Positions 10,801-22,541 of a stretch of 64,000 nucleotides of DNA are shown here, piece by piece. The stretch's first letter is position 1. Every line of letters begins with the position of its first letter. The notes below the pieces were generated by a model. It searched no databases and was not told the origin of the DNA. It was given only the letters and a program-made list of their open reading frames with translations. The position numbers and the translations under genes are program-made. The DNA comes from Marsupella aquatica (Eukaryota > Marchantiophyta), in NCBI GenBank assembly GCA_973895155.1, contig OZ316893.1, positions 27,838,001 through 27,902,000 of the forward strand, given 5' to 3'.

Positions 10801-12247
10801 TTTCAGAGCACAGCTTGGCATTGCCCTGAATAGACGAGTCTAGTCGGTATAGACTATTGTGTCTATCCCTTGTTGCCCTCAGAAAGATCTTATTAGGATC
10901 TTCTTTATCCAACACGTAGCAATGACGGGAATTAAATAATACATTGTGGCCTTCATCAGCCAACTGACCAACTGACAAGAGATTGCGAGTCATACCAGGC
11001 ACGTACAAAACCTTTTTGACCACTTTATTTCCATTGAACTTAGTGCTGCCTCTTCCAGCAACTGGAATGCGTGCACCAGAGGCAGTAGTTACATTGGAGG
11101 TGGATGCGTATGGAACAACGTGATTAAGAGTACTCTTGTTCCCAGTTACATGAGTACTAGCACCTGAATCAACTAGCCAATCTTGACTAGCTTTGAATTC
11201 TGTGAGATTAACTTCTAAGATGCTTCTGTCGGGATCGCTGTCGGACTCACATTCTTCAGGTTCCACCGTCTCAGCCACGTTTGCATGGTGCATGCCTTTC
11301 TTAATGTCCGCATGCTTGATTTGTAGGCCCTTGATTTGGCTCTCAATCTTCTTGAGGCATTCCCCTTCCCAGTGACCAATATGCCCACAGAAATTGCAAG
11401 CTTCGGTCTTCCTGGCTGAAGAAGGTGCGCTTCGTCCCCGTCCACGATAGTTGTTTCTGCCTCTGCCACATCCACGAAGAGGGCCACCACGCTGGGTGTT
11501 GTAGCTAGTCATCAGTGCTTCTTCGGTGTCGTTGCTCTGTAAAGCCCGTTGCATTTCTTCGGCCTCAAGGTGACCAATAAGGTCTGAGAATGACAGTGTC
11601 GGGAACTGATGCAGCAAGGTACCAAACGACATGATAAATGGCTTCCAGCTCGCAGGTAATCCTTTGAGAGTGGTGCGGATTAGTTCCTTATCTTCTATAA
11701 CAAAATTGATGTCACCTAGCTGCATCACCAAGTTGTCAATCTCACGAATGTATTCCTCAACACTACTCCCTTCGGACATGTGCATCTTAGACAGTTTATC
11801 CCTGAGGATGAGCTGCTTACCCATGGCCGCGGATTCAAAACGCGATTTCAGCTGTAGCCATATCTTGGCAAGATCGTCAATGTACTTCTTCACGATAGGG
11901 AAGATGTGATCCTTGACCGTCTGAGAGAAGATGTAGATTGCTCTTTCCTTCTTTTCTTCGATTTGCTCTGGCGTGAGTTGCATTGGCTTCGTGGGGTCTG
12001 GACTGACCAGCTCGAACCACACTTTATCCTTGCGGAACTGTCGCTCCACCTTGAAGGACCACCCGATGAAATTCTTACTGCCATCGAGCTTGTCCTTGTC
12101 TGCATAGACGAGGCCTTTGTCAAACTCGTAGTGGACATTCTGAGCTGCAGGAGGTCCAGTGCTTGGCGATGCTTGCTGTGTGCTGCTGCCTGGTGAGGCA
12201 GCTTGGGAGCCGCTGCTCTGTGATGATCGCTGTGGGCCGCCAGCCAT
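7790..12247 (-). pseudogene. Copia gag-pol polyprotein with one premature stop
   Basis: Single frame from ATG at 12,247. Residues of the first part (1,153 aa): gag domain about 40-240; zinc knuckle CX2CX4HX4C at C284-C297; aspartic protease DSGAS near D360; integrase HHCC (H522, H527, C555, C558) and D586, D649, E685 with 35 residues between the last two; reverse transcriptase from about 965 with FVDD at 1131-1134. A TAA at 8,786-8,788 then interrupts the same frame. After it, MKDLG and the rest of reverse transcriptase and RNase H (YTDSD, TEAEY, HCDNQ) run open to 7,790. No frame change occurs, so one nonsense substitution explains the break. The copy as read cannot make full reverse transcriptase or RNase H unless the stop is read through. 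An alternative is a sequencing error. Confidence 0.93.
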
Positions 12248-12308
12248 TCTGCTCAGCACGCGAGTAACGCTGGGAGATTCTCACCACGATTGTGCTCTGG
12301 CAGTCTGT

Positions 12309-12321
12309 TGCTCTGATACCA
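12309..12321 (-). promoter_or_regulatory. Primer-binding site, initiator tRNA-Met
   Basis: Immediately inside the 5' LTR the minus strand reads TGGTATCAGAGC, the standard complement of the initiator methionine tRNA 3' end used by plant Copia elements. No spacer separates it from the LTR. Confidence 0.93.
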
Positions 12322-12587
12322 TGAAGAAACTGACGAGCGCAGCTTCCCATAATTTACACAGCAAGAATGCAGAATGAACAGTGAATTGGTCCTTAAGAGA
12401 GTGGTCGGCGAGAGAATGCACCGCACCAGATCAGTGAATACTAATCGGACCGTAAGTAAGATTAACCCTAAATCTAACGGTAATCACACATATACAGGCC
12501 CCCCCAGATAACACCTAAGCGAAGGGGGAACAGACAAAGGAACAGCAAGTGGCATATGTACACCGGATGAACGTCGTAAACTTAACA
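12322..12587 (-). repeat. 5' LTR of the Copia element
   Basis: 266 bp, the upstream LTR in the element's minus orientation. It ends in CA next to the AAAAA target duplication at 12,588-12,592 and is about 98.9 % identical to the partner at 6,914-7,179. It should hold the element's promoter and transcription start; I did not identify a TATA box with confidence. Confidence 0.95.
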
Positions 12588-12592
12588 AAAAA

Positions 12593-15500
12593 GTGTTCGG
12601 CTGATTTCTTGAACACTATGTAAGAGCCCCAGCTACATTTCAAGATGCAGATGAAAGTCATCGAACACCCTTAGAGCGAAACAAATTGCAGACTCTTCAA
12701 TCCAGCATTTGGCATAAATTAAGGTTTCGATCTTAAGAATTGGGGAAGTTTGATATCTATTCCAATTCTGATTTGGAACACTAAATTAATTTTCTGGAGA
12801 GGTGCCAAGAATCTCTGTTAATTCTGGAGAGGTGCCAAGTTAATTACTGCTTCTGAACCTCCGTGGCTGTCTGAGGCCAGTCGACCTCCTATCCACCGGA
12901 AGTTAAATCTCTACAAGGAGATCAACTGATCAACCACGCCAGATCAGCCAGAAACCTGTAACTGATCAGCAAGATAAGTTACACGAAGCTAGCGAATAGT
13001 ATACAGTGTGAATTGAGCCGTCATGCGGTCAGGGTTATACTTTGAACCAAGAAAGAATGTGGTTAATATCTGCATGTAGGTATGCTCACATCCATCAGGA
13101 GTGACCTAGGAAAGATTGTCTCCAGCCTGTAGAACCTCCTGGACATGCATGCATTTGGGCAGGCACCCACGACTATGGCCACCCAAGAGTGACCATAAAA
13201 GCACATTCTTTTATGAGAGCCATATCGTGACGAACGATGATCAGATTTGTCGCGCGGGAGGTCTATCCTGCATCATCATAAACATCGTTATAACATCAGA
13301 ATATGGTCGTTGATCGAAAGACTAATCTCTTGAAAACTTATTGTCTGGGAGGTTCATCCATTTCGTCATGAATACCGTCATCCCATTAGACATTGGTTGA
13401 AGGACAAGCCGCTTTTATATTTTTATATTTTTTATAACGCTTAAAGGAGACGAGGCCCCACAACTTCATTCCGAGAGAACAAGACAAAAGCCTCAGCACA
13501 ACCCAAGACAAAAACAATTACATGGCAAAAACATGAGGGACCGAATCCAAAGGATCCAAGCGCCGATCAGGAAAATGTGAAAGAGGTATATTACAGAACC
13601 AAAAATGCAACTCAGCAGAGTAGACAGCTAGCTGAAGGTCATGTATAATTGAGCTACTCTTCTTGTTTAGGGAATTAAGTTTCTCCTTTGTATGAACATT
13701 AATTTAGTAATCTCACCAGAACACCACTCCTTGTTCTTTGGCAGTTTGCTATATATATTTACTGTAGTTAAGGGGCTATATCGTTATCGGACTAGAATAA
13801 CGTACGATTGTAGCAGGAGTATGTGCCTGTCCTGAAAATTGACTGCTTGGGAAGTATATATTTAACTTCCATCACAGAAAAGTAGCTGTTATCACGAATA
13901 CATTAAACTAGACTGACCCATACCTACCTCGAAATTTGCGCACACCTTTGGTTGCCTTCCCCACCTGTTCGATCTCTAACTCCCAAAACTTGCAGCCACA
14001 CAGAGTGTTCTCTCACTCCCCGTCTCACTCCCAAATTTGCAGCCACACAGAGACGAGTCTAGAGGCTTCACTCTACATCGACCCCTCCAGAAAGTAGATA
14101 GTGCAGCTTTCGGATCGCGAATTACTAGTTAGATAGGTCTCCGCTCACAATTGGAGCTCCTGCCTACATATCTGACTGAAAACCGAACAAGCATACCATT
14201 AGCTGTCGACCTCAGACATACTCATATATGTATATGTATGTATATTCTATCCCAAGCTGGTCACTGCATGGTGGATCAGATGAGCTTATTCTGGCCCAAA
14301 TATCTACAAAACACGTTGTGTCTCAGGCGGATTACGGGGTAGTGGTTCCTTGACGCAGCTACATATACTTTATACTGGAGAAGTAGTGCTGTGACGCGGA
14401 CGGAACGACTCTCATTAGATTCAATCTGCCCATGATTGGAATCATATATAGTCTTCCCTCTTATCTCCAGACTAGACAGCCTGATTGAAAAAAGAATTGA
14501 AGATATCAGTATTCCTGTACTGATAACATGGGCAAGATACTTTGCTCGTTCAGATGGCGGCCACGTGAAAACAAAATGCTCATTGGGATCTCAGAACTCA
14601 GTTTTGTCCGTTTCATTTTCACGAGGTACTCTATACAGGTTGCCGAAAAGATTGCATGCAGTCCTCCGATCCAGCGGTCCAACGAGTTATTGCATGCACC
14701 ATACCGTATCAGTCAGAAGCGTGGATCTCTCGGTGAACCAGTAAATATCTCGATTTGAAGCAAATTAGCTGCGCCGAGTGACCTGCTATTGCTGCTGCAT
14801 TGAGGAGATCAGACAGGCAGACGCGTGGCAGGGAATTTATGTAAACAATACTTGGGGCAATGCTTACCTCTGCCTTGGTTGCGGTGAAGATTAGACGGTT
14901 ATCTTGCGGAAAGAGCTGCATGTCATATTTAGGCTAACGGAAAACATATCGCGTAGTACTCCAGCCCATGGAGGTTGACGTGAGCGCGGATGTGTCGGCT
15001 GGCTCCCTGATGACTGCTCGGCTGTCACTTCAGACTAGTTTGAGAGGAGAGAGCAATTGAATCAGCTTGTATTATTGTATGCACGTTGGCAGGTTTCCTG
15101 GCTGGTCGGCCATAACTTCAATGGAGTTTGAGAGTAGATGCATGCATCAACTGAATTCACGTTGTTCCCTTTAATTTCTTTACTTTTCTTTTACTAGTTA
15201 CAGTGGATATTTTCTTAAAATCCAAGCTGCTAGTAGTGGGCATTTTCGTCTAATCTTCAGTTTTGCCCGGGAGGATGGATAGACTGGGAATTTAGGTGGA
15301 AAGGAACTCGGTAGACGCATGAAGGAGGGTTGACTTGAGGAGGAACCCTTTGCAGTACAGATTTGTACTTCTTCGAGGATTTCATTCAAGCTCTACAGTA
15401 CAAGTTAAGCCGAATCAGGTTTTTGATGAAGTTCTCGTTCAGGTTTGTGGCACGATCTTTAGATTGCTCTACTGCGGCCTGGTTCACGATGGTTCTTACT

Positions 15501-16210
15501 AAGGATTGAACTGGAGGTGTAGACAGTGGCCAGAGGGGTGTTAAATAATTAAAAGCATTCGCCAAATTAGCTTGGAGTTGTCAATCAGGGAACGTTATTT
15601 GATTTTTGAGGTTTTCACTGTGAATGATATCTGAAAAGAGAGCACGCTGTGAACGCAAGGACTTGCAGCAGTTCTCATTGACAAAACCGTCTATTGGCGA
15701 AGTTTGTCACATTCTTTACCCTGTTCCTTGTGCTAATACTGGAGGCCTGATCGAGATGTCATGGAGGATGCGGCGGTGTTACCTCCGCAAACAAGCTAGC
15801 TACCTGGAAGACTACCACTGAAGGAGAAAACTTCGCGCGATCAGCTGATTGAGGTTGGTCTCAGGAGAGCCAAAAGGAGGTTCCGGCAGAGGAAACTTTC
15901 GTTAGCCCCAGTCAGAGACACTTTTGTTCCTTCAGGCGGATAGGCAGAAGTACTTCCACAATGTGTATTGATTGCTTGTGGACACATGTGCAAATATCTT
16001 GCATCTAATGCAGGTTTCAAAGGTGAGAGAGTGTCCGACTTGTATCGAGAACGGAGAGATTGCGTTTATTGGAGATAACCACTAAAAGATCATACAGGCC
16101 GGGATGCATGTCACATCTCCTTTGAGATAAGATTGTTATTTAGGGCGGGTATTCGAATTGAAGGAAACCACTGAGGCACATATAGACGGGCTTGTTCCTA
16201 GATCCAAGGA
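12593..16210. other. Intergenic, no gene recognised
   Basis: About 3.6 kb with no conserved reading frame. Frames of 60-100 codons (14,151, 14,436, 15,624) have no recognisable domain. The right part is the 5' flank of the gene at 16,211; its promoter and any 5' UTR intron could not be placed with confidence. Confidence 0.45.
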
Positions 16211-17665
16211 ATGGGGAACGCGTTGTTTCGTTGCTACACAACTGGTACGAACGACGTCGTAAGAGTGAACCGCAGGCGTCGAAGCTTTTGGGACGCGATT
16301 CTATGCGGCTGCGGGTTCAAAGCGCCGTGGAAGCGAAGGAGAAGCGCAATCATCGAAAATGTTTCCAGCGATTACCAAAGACCAGGCTCAGAGAATATAC
16401 GTATTTGCGACAGCCTCGATTCGGCAAATCAACAGAGCTCAGTCAGCTACGATCCCAGGTCAAGATCCACGAGCAAGGCCTCCGTCTTACTGACCCAACA
16501 CAATCACCGAGCGAGCGTACTCCACACCATAAACAAGGGGTGGGGTTTAAATAGGTCAATCGCCTCAAACTCGTTTCTGTCTGTGATAAGTAGTAACTCC
16601 CCAGACACGGCGAGGAGGTTGTTCAACAAGCACTGGAACTACCAGAAATTGCAAGCATGCAGCCCACCCTCCCATTCGCCTCAGAGGACAAATTCCCCAG
16701 ATATAACAATAATGTCCTTCAACCCTCATAGTTACGGGAAGCTGGAAGCACATAGCCCGTCTCGGTTCAGTGGTGGTTGCCAAGATCTGACCACATTGTC
16801 CTTCAACCCGCACAGTTACCACAAGCTGCAAGGACATAACCCAGAGTCCCCTCCGTCTCAGTCTCCCAGTGATTCCCCAGACATGACGAGGATGGCCGAT
16901 TGCCAGGACTCCTACCAACAGCAGTATGTAGACCGTATCCCTACGTCTCGTTCCTACCCAACGAGCAGTAGCTCTGTAGACATGATGAGGAAATCCTTCA
17001 ACCAGCACTGCTACCAACAGCGGCATTCAGCATTCCCGAAGAAATGTCCAAGCCCTCGAAGAAACAATAAGCCAGGCTCGGGAAAGTCCAGCAGACGGAA
17101 ACGTAGTGGAATGCGCTCTACGTCTCAGAGGACTCCTAATTCCAAATCATCAGGGAGAGCTCTCAGTGGGGACTATGAGGACAAGCCTAATGGACTGAGC
17201 GCTCAGTCTCGAAAGATTTATGATTCCACATCGCTGGGGATGGCTTTCAGTGGGCGTATTGAAGACAACGGGGATAAGAGCGGTAAATTTCCCTCTCTGG
17301 CTGATAGGACGTCTAAACTTTCCAAGTCACTGGGGAGAGCTCTCAAGGAAGACAAAAACAATGAGGACTGTTGTAAAGGATTGCGTTCTCAATCTCACAC
17401 AAATGTCATTGTCGAACCACCGGGGAGAACTGTGAAGTGGCGCATTGATGACAACGAGCTAGGTGGCACACCGCACCCGAGCTTTTATGAGGGCCGAGTT
17501 GCGGTTGTGAATGTTATCCCAAAAAGCGCAGCTCTAGCTCTCATTCGGCGTCACAAAGCTTTCGCTAATAGGAGAAATGTGACTCGTTCCGGCGAGTCCT
17601 GTCGCCGCCATTGGAGGCCAGCTCTCGAAAGCATTTCAGAGGCAGGAGACTGGGAAACGTTTTGA
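16211..17665 (+). CDS. Unrecognised 484-aa protein, N-myristoylation motif, internal repeats
   Basis: Single-exon 484-aa protein that I do not recognise. It begins MGNALFRC: glycine 2 plus cysteine 8 form a likely N-myristoylation and palmitoylation signal, suggesting membrane attachment, followed by basic runs at 21-24 and 41-44. Residues 130-276 hold about five copies of a 24-30-residue repeat (starts near 130, 162, 190, 222, 255) with core SPD-x(4)-SFN-x-H-x-Y and neighbouring K/Q-rich and Pro/Ser-rich residues. Residues 313-419 hold about four copies of a second repeat (starts near 313, 340, 372, 402) around SLGRA, a basic or acidic segment and ED(N). The rest is Ser/Arg-rich and probably disordered. 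The C terminus is WETF. It may be lineage-specific. The start is supported by the MGN motif and a preceding AAGGA context. Confidence 0.75.
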   Translation: MGNALFRCYTTGTNDVVRVNRRRRSFWDAILCGCGFKAPWKRRRSAIIENVSSDYQRPGSENIRICDSLDSANQQSSVSYDPRSRSTSKASVLLTQHNHRASVLHTINKGWGLNRSIASNSFLSVISSNSPDTARRLFNKHWNYQKLQACSPPSHSPQRTNSPDITIMSFNPHSYGKLEAHSPSRFSGGCQDLTTLSFNPHSYHKLQGHNPESPPSQSPSDSPDMTRMADCQDSYQQQYVDRIPTSRSYPTSSSSVDMMRKSFNQHCYQQRHSAFPKKCPSPRRNNKPGSGKSSRRKRSGMRSTSQRTPNSKSSGRALSGDYEDKPNGLSAQSRKIYDSTSLGMAFSGRIEDNGDKSGKFPSLADRTSKLSKSLGRALKEDKNNEDCCKGLRSQSHTNVIVEPPGRTVKWRIDDNELGGTPHPSFYEGRVAVVNVIPKSAALALIRRHKAFANRRNVTRSGESCRRHWRPALESISEAGDWETF

Positions 17666-19720
17666 CCGTGCGTCCGTCGTCTCTCATGCAGCCGCAGAAT
17701 TAAAGTCAAAATTGTGGTCTAGGGTCCAATTTGCTGAGCGAAGTTTCTTACCGGTAAAGCAGGCGGTGCGTCGAAGTCTGCTGACTCCGAGTCCTTCGTT
17801 GCAGTTGTCTATACCATCTTGTAAAACTTACCTAGCTCCGTGTCTTTCAATTAGAGTGTAAAATTCTCAATGTCCTGTACAAATGGTGGTACATATGGCG
17901 GTGATGTAATTAAAAAAATCACAGTAGTCGATAAGCTACACACAGTAGTCGATAAGCTACAGTGAGCTCTGAAGGTTTTAGGAATTCTTGAAAAGATAGA
18001 AAGAGGGGTCAAAGCTAGGAACCGACGTTTGAATCTCACGTTCGGCCGAACCGCTAGAGAATTTTAATCCACAACAACAGCTTGTGATGTTCAGCTATTG
18101 ACTTGTATATTTTGTTTCTGTAGACTGAGGGCAATTGGTGCAAATATTCCCACTTTCGGCTTGGGTAATGTGATGCTCAGCCCCGTGCTCAGTTTTAGAG
18201 AAGATCTTACCTTATGTATCTCGGAGAATAGGTGGGATGGAAACATACCCGGCCACTTTCTGGTTGGGTAACTTTTGTATAGCTGCACAGTTGGGGCATT
18301 GCCCCGCCTTTTCCTAGTATTAAGTGTGATGTTCAATACAATCATTTTCCCCTTTGCTTGTTACGACAGTATTCAGCAGTTCGCTTGAATTCTCTCGTTC
18401 TCTAGAGGAATAGGGCGAATTTGTGGCTGGCTTCCACCCCAAGCGTTCCTTTTCGTAATATTTCTGACCCAGGATACATTTGTTTGTTTTCCTGTATCGG
18501 TCCAACTACAGCTGCAAATCACTGTACAAATCTAAGAACATAAACTAATAATTAACGTGATGTTCAAACTCCGTGATCTTTACTCCACGAAACTATAGGA
18601 CCAATTCCATTGACCGGTAATGCATTTGAGTTCACAAGGATGCATTCTCCAACAGTGCTGGTCGGTGCAGTCAATCAAATAGTCTCGCAAACGGTTGGCC
18701 TTGTAGAAATCCTAAAGCAAACAAATGAATTTCCTATTAATTTAAAACACGTGGGAATAACTTCTACCTTGACTCTTCTTTACGTTAAAACCTGTAGAGT
18801 GTCAAAGATCTTTTCAAACGATTCTATTCTATCTATCTATCTACGATGCTATCCATCTCATCCGTTCTTTCGCGTGGTAGTGTTGCAAAATCAACCTATC
18901 CGTTCTTTCGAGTGGTAGTGTTGCAAAATCAACCTTGGGCAGGAATCCATCATTCCGGACTGTCCATTTGAGAACAAGATTTTCTGAAGTAGTCCGATCA
19001 CCAAAAAGGGTCATGAAGGGGATCTGGGCACAGGCATCAAGCACAGTAATACCTGATGGCGCCCTTCTGTACACGTTGTCAGCGTATTTTCCCGTGACCA
19101 ATTGGATCAGGTCATCTCTCGTCCTGATCTTTGATCCTAAGAAATGAGGCGAATAGCACCTGCCTCACACCTGGCTCAGGGCACCCTCTAGTCACGTTGG
19201 TGGTACCGTACCGGCAGGCTACAGTAGGCATGGAGTACAATACCCGCAGCCCATTACCCTTGTCTGGGGATGTTTAGGGTACAATATTGTCCTACACAGA
19301 AATTCCTTCGACTGCAGATCAAGCATCTACAACAACTATAATATGCTATCCCTCTTTTTTACTCTCATCCTCTGTTTATGAGAATGGAAAATAGGGAACT
19401 AATTGTGGCCATAGAATTGAATCACAAAATTTCTGAACCATTAGATCTGGCAAAAGGGAGGAAGAAAGGCCTCGGGAGAAGCATTGCATGTCCCGTTGCA
19501 TGTGCCCACTCAAGACTCGATCCCCAAGGCACCTTAGAAATCAATTGATGTTGGCTTGCTAGGCATGACAATGACATGGTGAGGTGAAATGGTATGGTAT
19601 GGAAAGTCAAGGGACATCAATTGGGCCTACATCACATTTACAGCCTACAGCTTTTTATCAACCTAAACCCTAAACCCCCTAAATTGCCAAAATTTCTAAT
19701 CGGTCCCCCAAACTAATGTA
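17666..19720. other. Intergenic with short tandem repeats
   Basis: No gene recognised. A ~39-bp sequence with 'CGTTCTTTCG' and 'GTAGTGTTGCAAAATCAACC' is duplicated in tandem at about 18,858-18,935, just after a short TCTA microsatellite (18,826-18,842). An open minus-strand frame of about 75 codons from about 19,136 to 18,900 has protein-like composition (for example TVLDACAQIPFMTLFGD) and is preceded by a possible TTCTTAG acceptor, but I cannot assign it. At about 19,662-19,683 there is a short CCCTAAA tract. Confidence 0.45.
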
Positions 19721-20634
19721 TTTGCTTCCCTCTGCCCCCCATTCAGGATATGGAATTGTATTATCCCATCTTGGGGTTCCAGATGCCAGGTGTCAAGGTG
19801 TCATTGGCCCGGACTATTATGCCCGAGTACTGCTTCTCCCTGCCAGACTGCTGCTGCCCCCCTCCCCATCGAGGCCTGTTTTGATGGAACGGTCTTCGCT
19901 TCAGACCCAGGAGGAGGCCAAACGGCCACCCCACAAACCTGCGCTCCCCCCTAATTAAGCCCTCACAAACCCCCGACGTGTTTTGGCAGCCCAAGTTCAC
20001 AAGAGAACGCAGCATCAACAGTGTTTTGCCAGCCACTTTTTACAAAAGAAAAATGGCACGAATGCTGGGGGTCTCACTATATGGATACCTCCCCATGATC
20101 ACTTGCAACGTTTTTAGGCCTCGGACCCCGTAAAATGTAACCAAAAAAAAATATTTTCAACCCCTATAAAGTTGACATATTCTTGGAATATCCCAAAAAA
20201 ATTGGTTATAAGGATCCTAATGTTCTTATAAGTCTCAAAGTTGGATTTAAAAAACCCTATTGTCCTTCTTAGAAAATTCTTAATAAGTCTTCCCTTTGAA
20301 CCAATAAAATGACCTTATACTTCATCGCACGTAATATGTCATTTTTGTGGAAATGAAACTTCCGAGTGCGAATGTTTACATATTTGCCTCCCCACTTTTG
20401 GCAGCTTGCTCTCGAGCTTTGAGCAGTTGCAATGTTTGACAGGCTTACTATCTTTGTGCGCCCCTAGGGTTTACACAAAAACAGGTTGCGACAGGGAGGG
20501 GGGAAGCAGCAGTTGGGTAGGGAGAAGTGACACTCGTGCGGAATAGTCCAGGCCAATGACGCCTGACACCTGGCATCCAGAACACAAGATGGTATAATAC
20601 TATTCCATATACCGAATGCGGGGCAGGGAAACAA
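19721..20634. repeat. Foldback-like inverted repeat, ~160-bp arms
   Basis: About 160 bp at 19,721-19,882 recurs in reverse complement at about 20,477-20,634 with roughly 80 % identity by eye. Shared words include TGCCAGGTGTCA, GTCATTGGCC and ACTTCTCCCT or its variant. The arms flank about 600 bp that holds another dispersed repeat (20,066-20,366). The arrangement looks like a foldback element or a large-armed MITE, or two inverted copies of one repeat. No clear target duplication was found. Confidence 0.6.
20066..20366 (+). repeat. Dispersed ~300-bp repeat, copy 1
   Basis: Matches 28,631-28,928 along its length in the same orientation. Shared landmarks in order: GGGGTCTCACTATATGGA, TTTTTAGGCCTC, GTAAAATGTAA or CTAAAATGTAA, GTCTTCCCTTTGAACCAAT and CATTTTTGTGG. 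The ends form weak inverted repeats (GGGGTCTCAC against GTGAAACCCC in copy 2), which suggests a MITE. No coding capacity. Confidence 0.65.
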
Positions 20635-22541
20635 ATAAAACAGTTTGATAAAAAGCTTTGTGACAAATTGTACTGATGTGACTGCACTTGCATCATTCTG
20701 TGAATTTGGAAGGAACTTCCTGTGGGGTCCGTCATGAATTTTCTTTTTCAATATTTAGGTTAGATGTTTGAAATTTAACAACCAGGTTGACAAGTTTTCT
20801 TTTAGAACAACTGGACAATCAAGATTTGTTTATTTATATTCATATTAGGAGGATTGGTTTGTCTTCACACTTTTGGTACAAAAATAAACATTAGGGTACT
20901 AGTTCACACACAAAATGGCTCCTGAATTTGTACAACTGACCTGTAAAAAAACAACTGTCTTGCCGGCAATGAAACTTCCCATCTTACTACTGTAGTAATG
21001 GAGAGTCAGATAGGTACCATCAAGCAATGTAGCACAAATTGAGCCTGGCAAGCATCCCTGAAAGTCAGAAATTTTCTGGACCCGGTTTCAGATTCCTGTG
21101 TCCAGCTCGGTTTGCTTGATAACTGTAAGGGGGGCTTTACAATGCAAGACTGCAAGCGAGGGCAGTTTCCATTGTTTTTTTTTCATCTCTAAGATGTAAT
21201 CTTAATCATGCATTTGTGGAAACCACACAAGTTTTTCCCATCTCTAAGATGTAATCTTAATCGTGTATTTGTGGGAACCAGCCGCACTTAGTTGACTTTA
21301 CAAGACTACATAGGCCCATTTCCCATATCTGATTCCCGATCCTACAATCATGCACAATATTGGGGCCCTTGTGGAATCCAATTTTTGAGGAGGTCTTTTT
21401 GCCGACGTGCGTACAGTACTAAGGCTACTTTTTGGGTCAGAGTTTGAGACAACCTCCTGAGTGTGGTGGTTTTTTTTTTGCATGTCTGGTGCGTGCATTG
21501 CTATTTTCAGGCTTGCTTTATTTAACTTTGTCTGTCCTGTCCTCACACAACTAGGCCCCATTTAATGTATTTTCTGTGCCCCCTCTGACTCTCAAAGTGG
21601 GCCTAGTTGACTAACTTTAGACAATGAAACACCCCCCCCCTTTGCTTTGCATTAAAAGAGATTGAATGGCCCCGTGCTCAGATTGAATGTCCCTAAGAAT
21701 ACCCTAGACAAACTTTATCCATCAAATCCGACAAGTGATACCTCTTCCCTCTTGAATTTGTTAGCTTTTGGGAAATCTGTCATGGTCAATTTTGGGGGTA
21801 CCATATGGAGTACTAGGGTTTAGGGTTGTATATGACCGCCCGATAATTTTAAATAAAGTTATCTAACACCTAACATGTGATGACACATGGAGCTTGTCAA
21901 ATAGAAAACATTATCCTTGTACTAACTAATTAAGTTCTTTAAAATGGTTCTCAAAAACAAATTAGAATATATTTCTATCCCACGTTCCAGGCTCAGTTTG
22001 GGCCACGTTCCAGTCTCAGTTTGGGCATTTTTTTTGTGCAAGAACTTGAGGCGCATTTGTGTTTAGCAACCGTACAATGTGAGTTTTAGGTGCAAATCAT
22101 TCTGGAGTATATAACACATGTCAAAGGCAAAAAATGTGAATTTTAGGTGCAAAGCTGGAGTATATAACACAATGTCAAAGGGCAAAAAATGCCAAACTGG
22201 GAGACATGGTCCCAATGGCAAAGAAGCCCCAATAAAGGGGGGGGGGGGGGGGGAGGGATAGGATGTTTTTTAAGTATGCCCTTAAACCCAATCAAACCAC
22301 CCTATGGTTTGTCATTCCCTATAGGAGACTGTTCTCTTAGAGGCTACATTAATTCATACTGGTAAAAAAAATACCGGAAGATGTATCATCTTGACAGTCA
22401 GAGTTCACAGCATTACACGTGACGGAGTGTATCTTGGAAATCGCAGAACCCAAACACATGTAAACATTTTGAATCCTAAAATTTTAGGTCTTAAATAATA
22501 CCGTTTTGCAGTCTCTTGGACTTAGCTATTAAAACACTAGA
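20635..22541. other. Intergenic with short duplications
   Basis: No gene. A ~57-bp tandem duplication with CATCTCTAAGATGTAATCTT occurs at about 21,183-21,283. Two further short duplications are at about 21,980-22,027 (CCACGTTCCAG) and 22,084-22,190 (GGAGTATATAACACA). A run of about 17 G lies near 22,239-22,255. The right end is the 3' flank of the aldolase gene. Confidence 0.5.

Larger units (their letters stand above)
6914..12587 (-). mobile_element. Full-length Ty1/Copia LTR retrotransposon
   Basis: A complete 5,674-bp element. LTRs of 266 bp (6,914-7,179 and 12,322-12,587) start TG and end CA. They differ at three sites only, all transitions (6,998/12,406, 7,015/12,423, 7,146/12,554). Both sides are flanked by AAAAA (6,909-6,913 and 12,588-12,592), the 5-bp target duplication usual for Copia. 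In minus orientation the order is 5' LTR, initiator-Met primer site, gag, protease, integrase, reverse transcriptase, RNase H, polypurine tract, 3' LTR; integrase before reverse transcriptase defines Copia. Gag-pol is one frame interrupted by a TAA at 8,786-8,788. An antisense ORF fills the 600 bp between pol and the 3' LTR. The near-identical LTRs indicate recent insertion. Confidence 0.97.

Noticed and set aside
16565-17026. 153-codon minus-strand frame inside the gene at 16,211
   Set aside because: Shadow of the repetitive plus-strand coding sequence.
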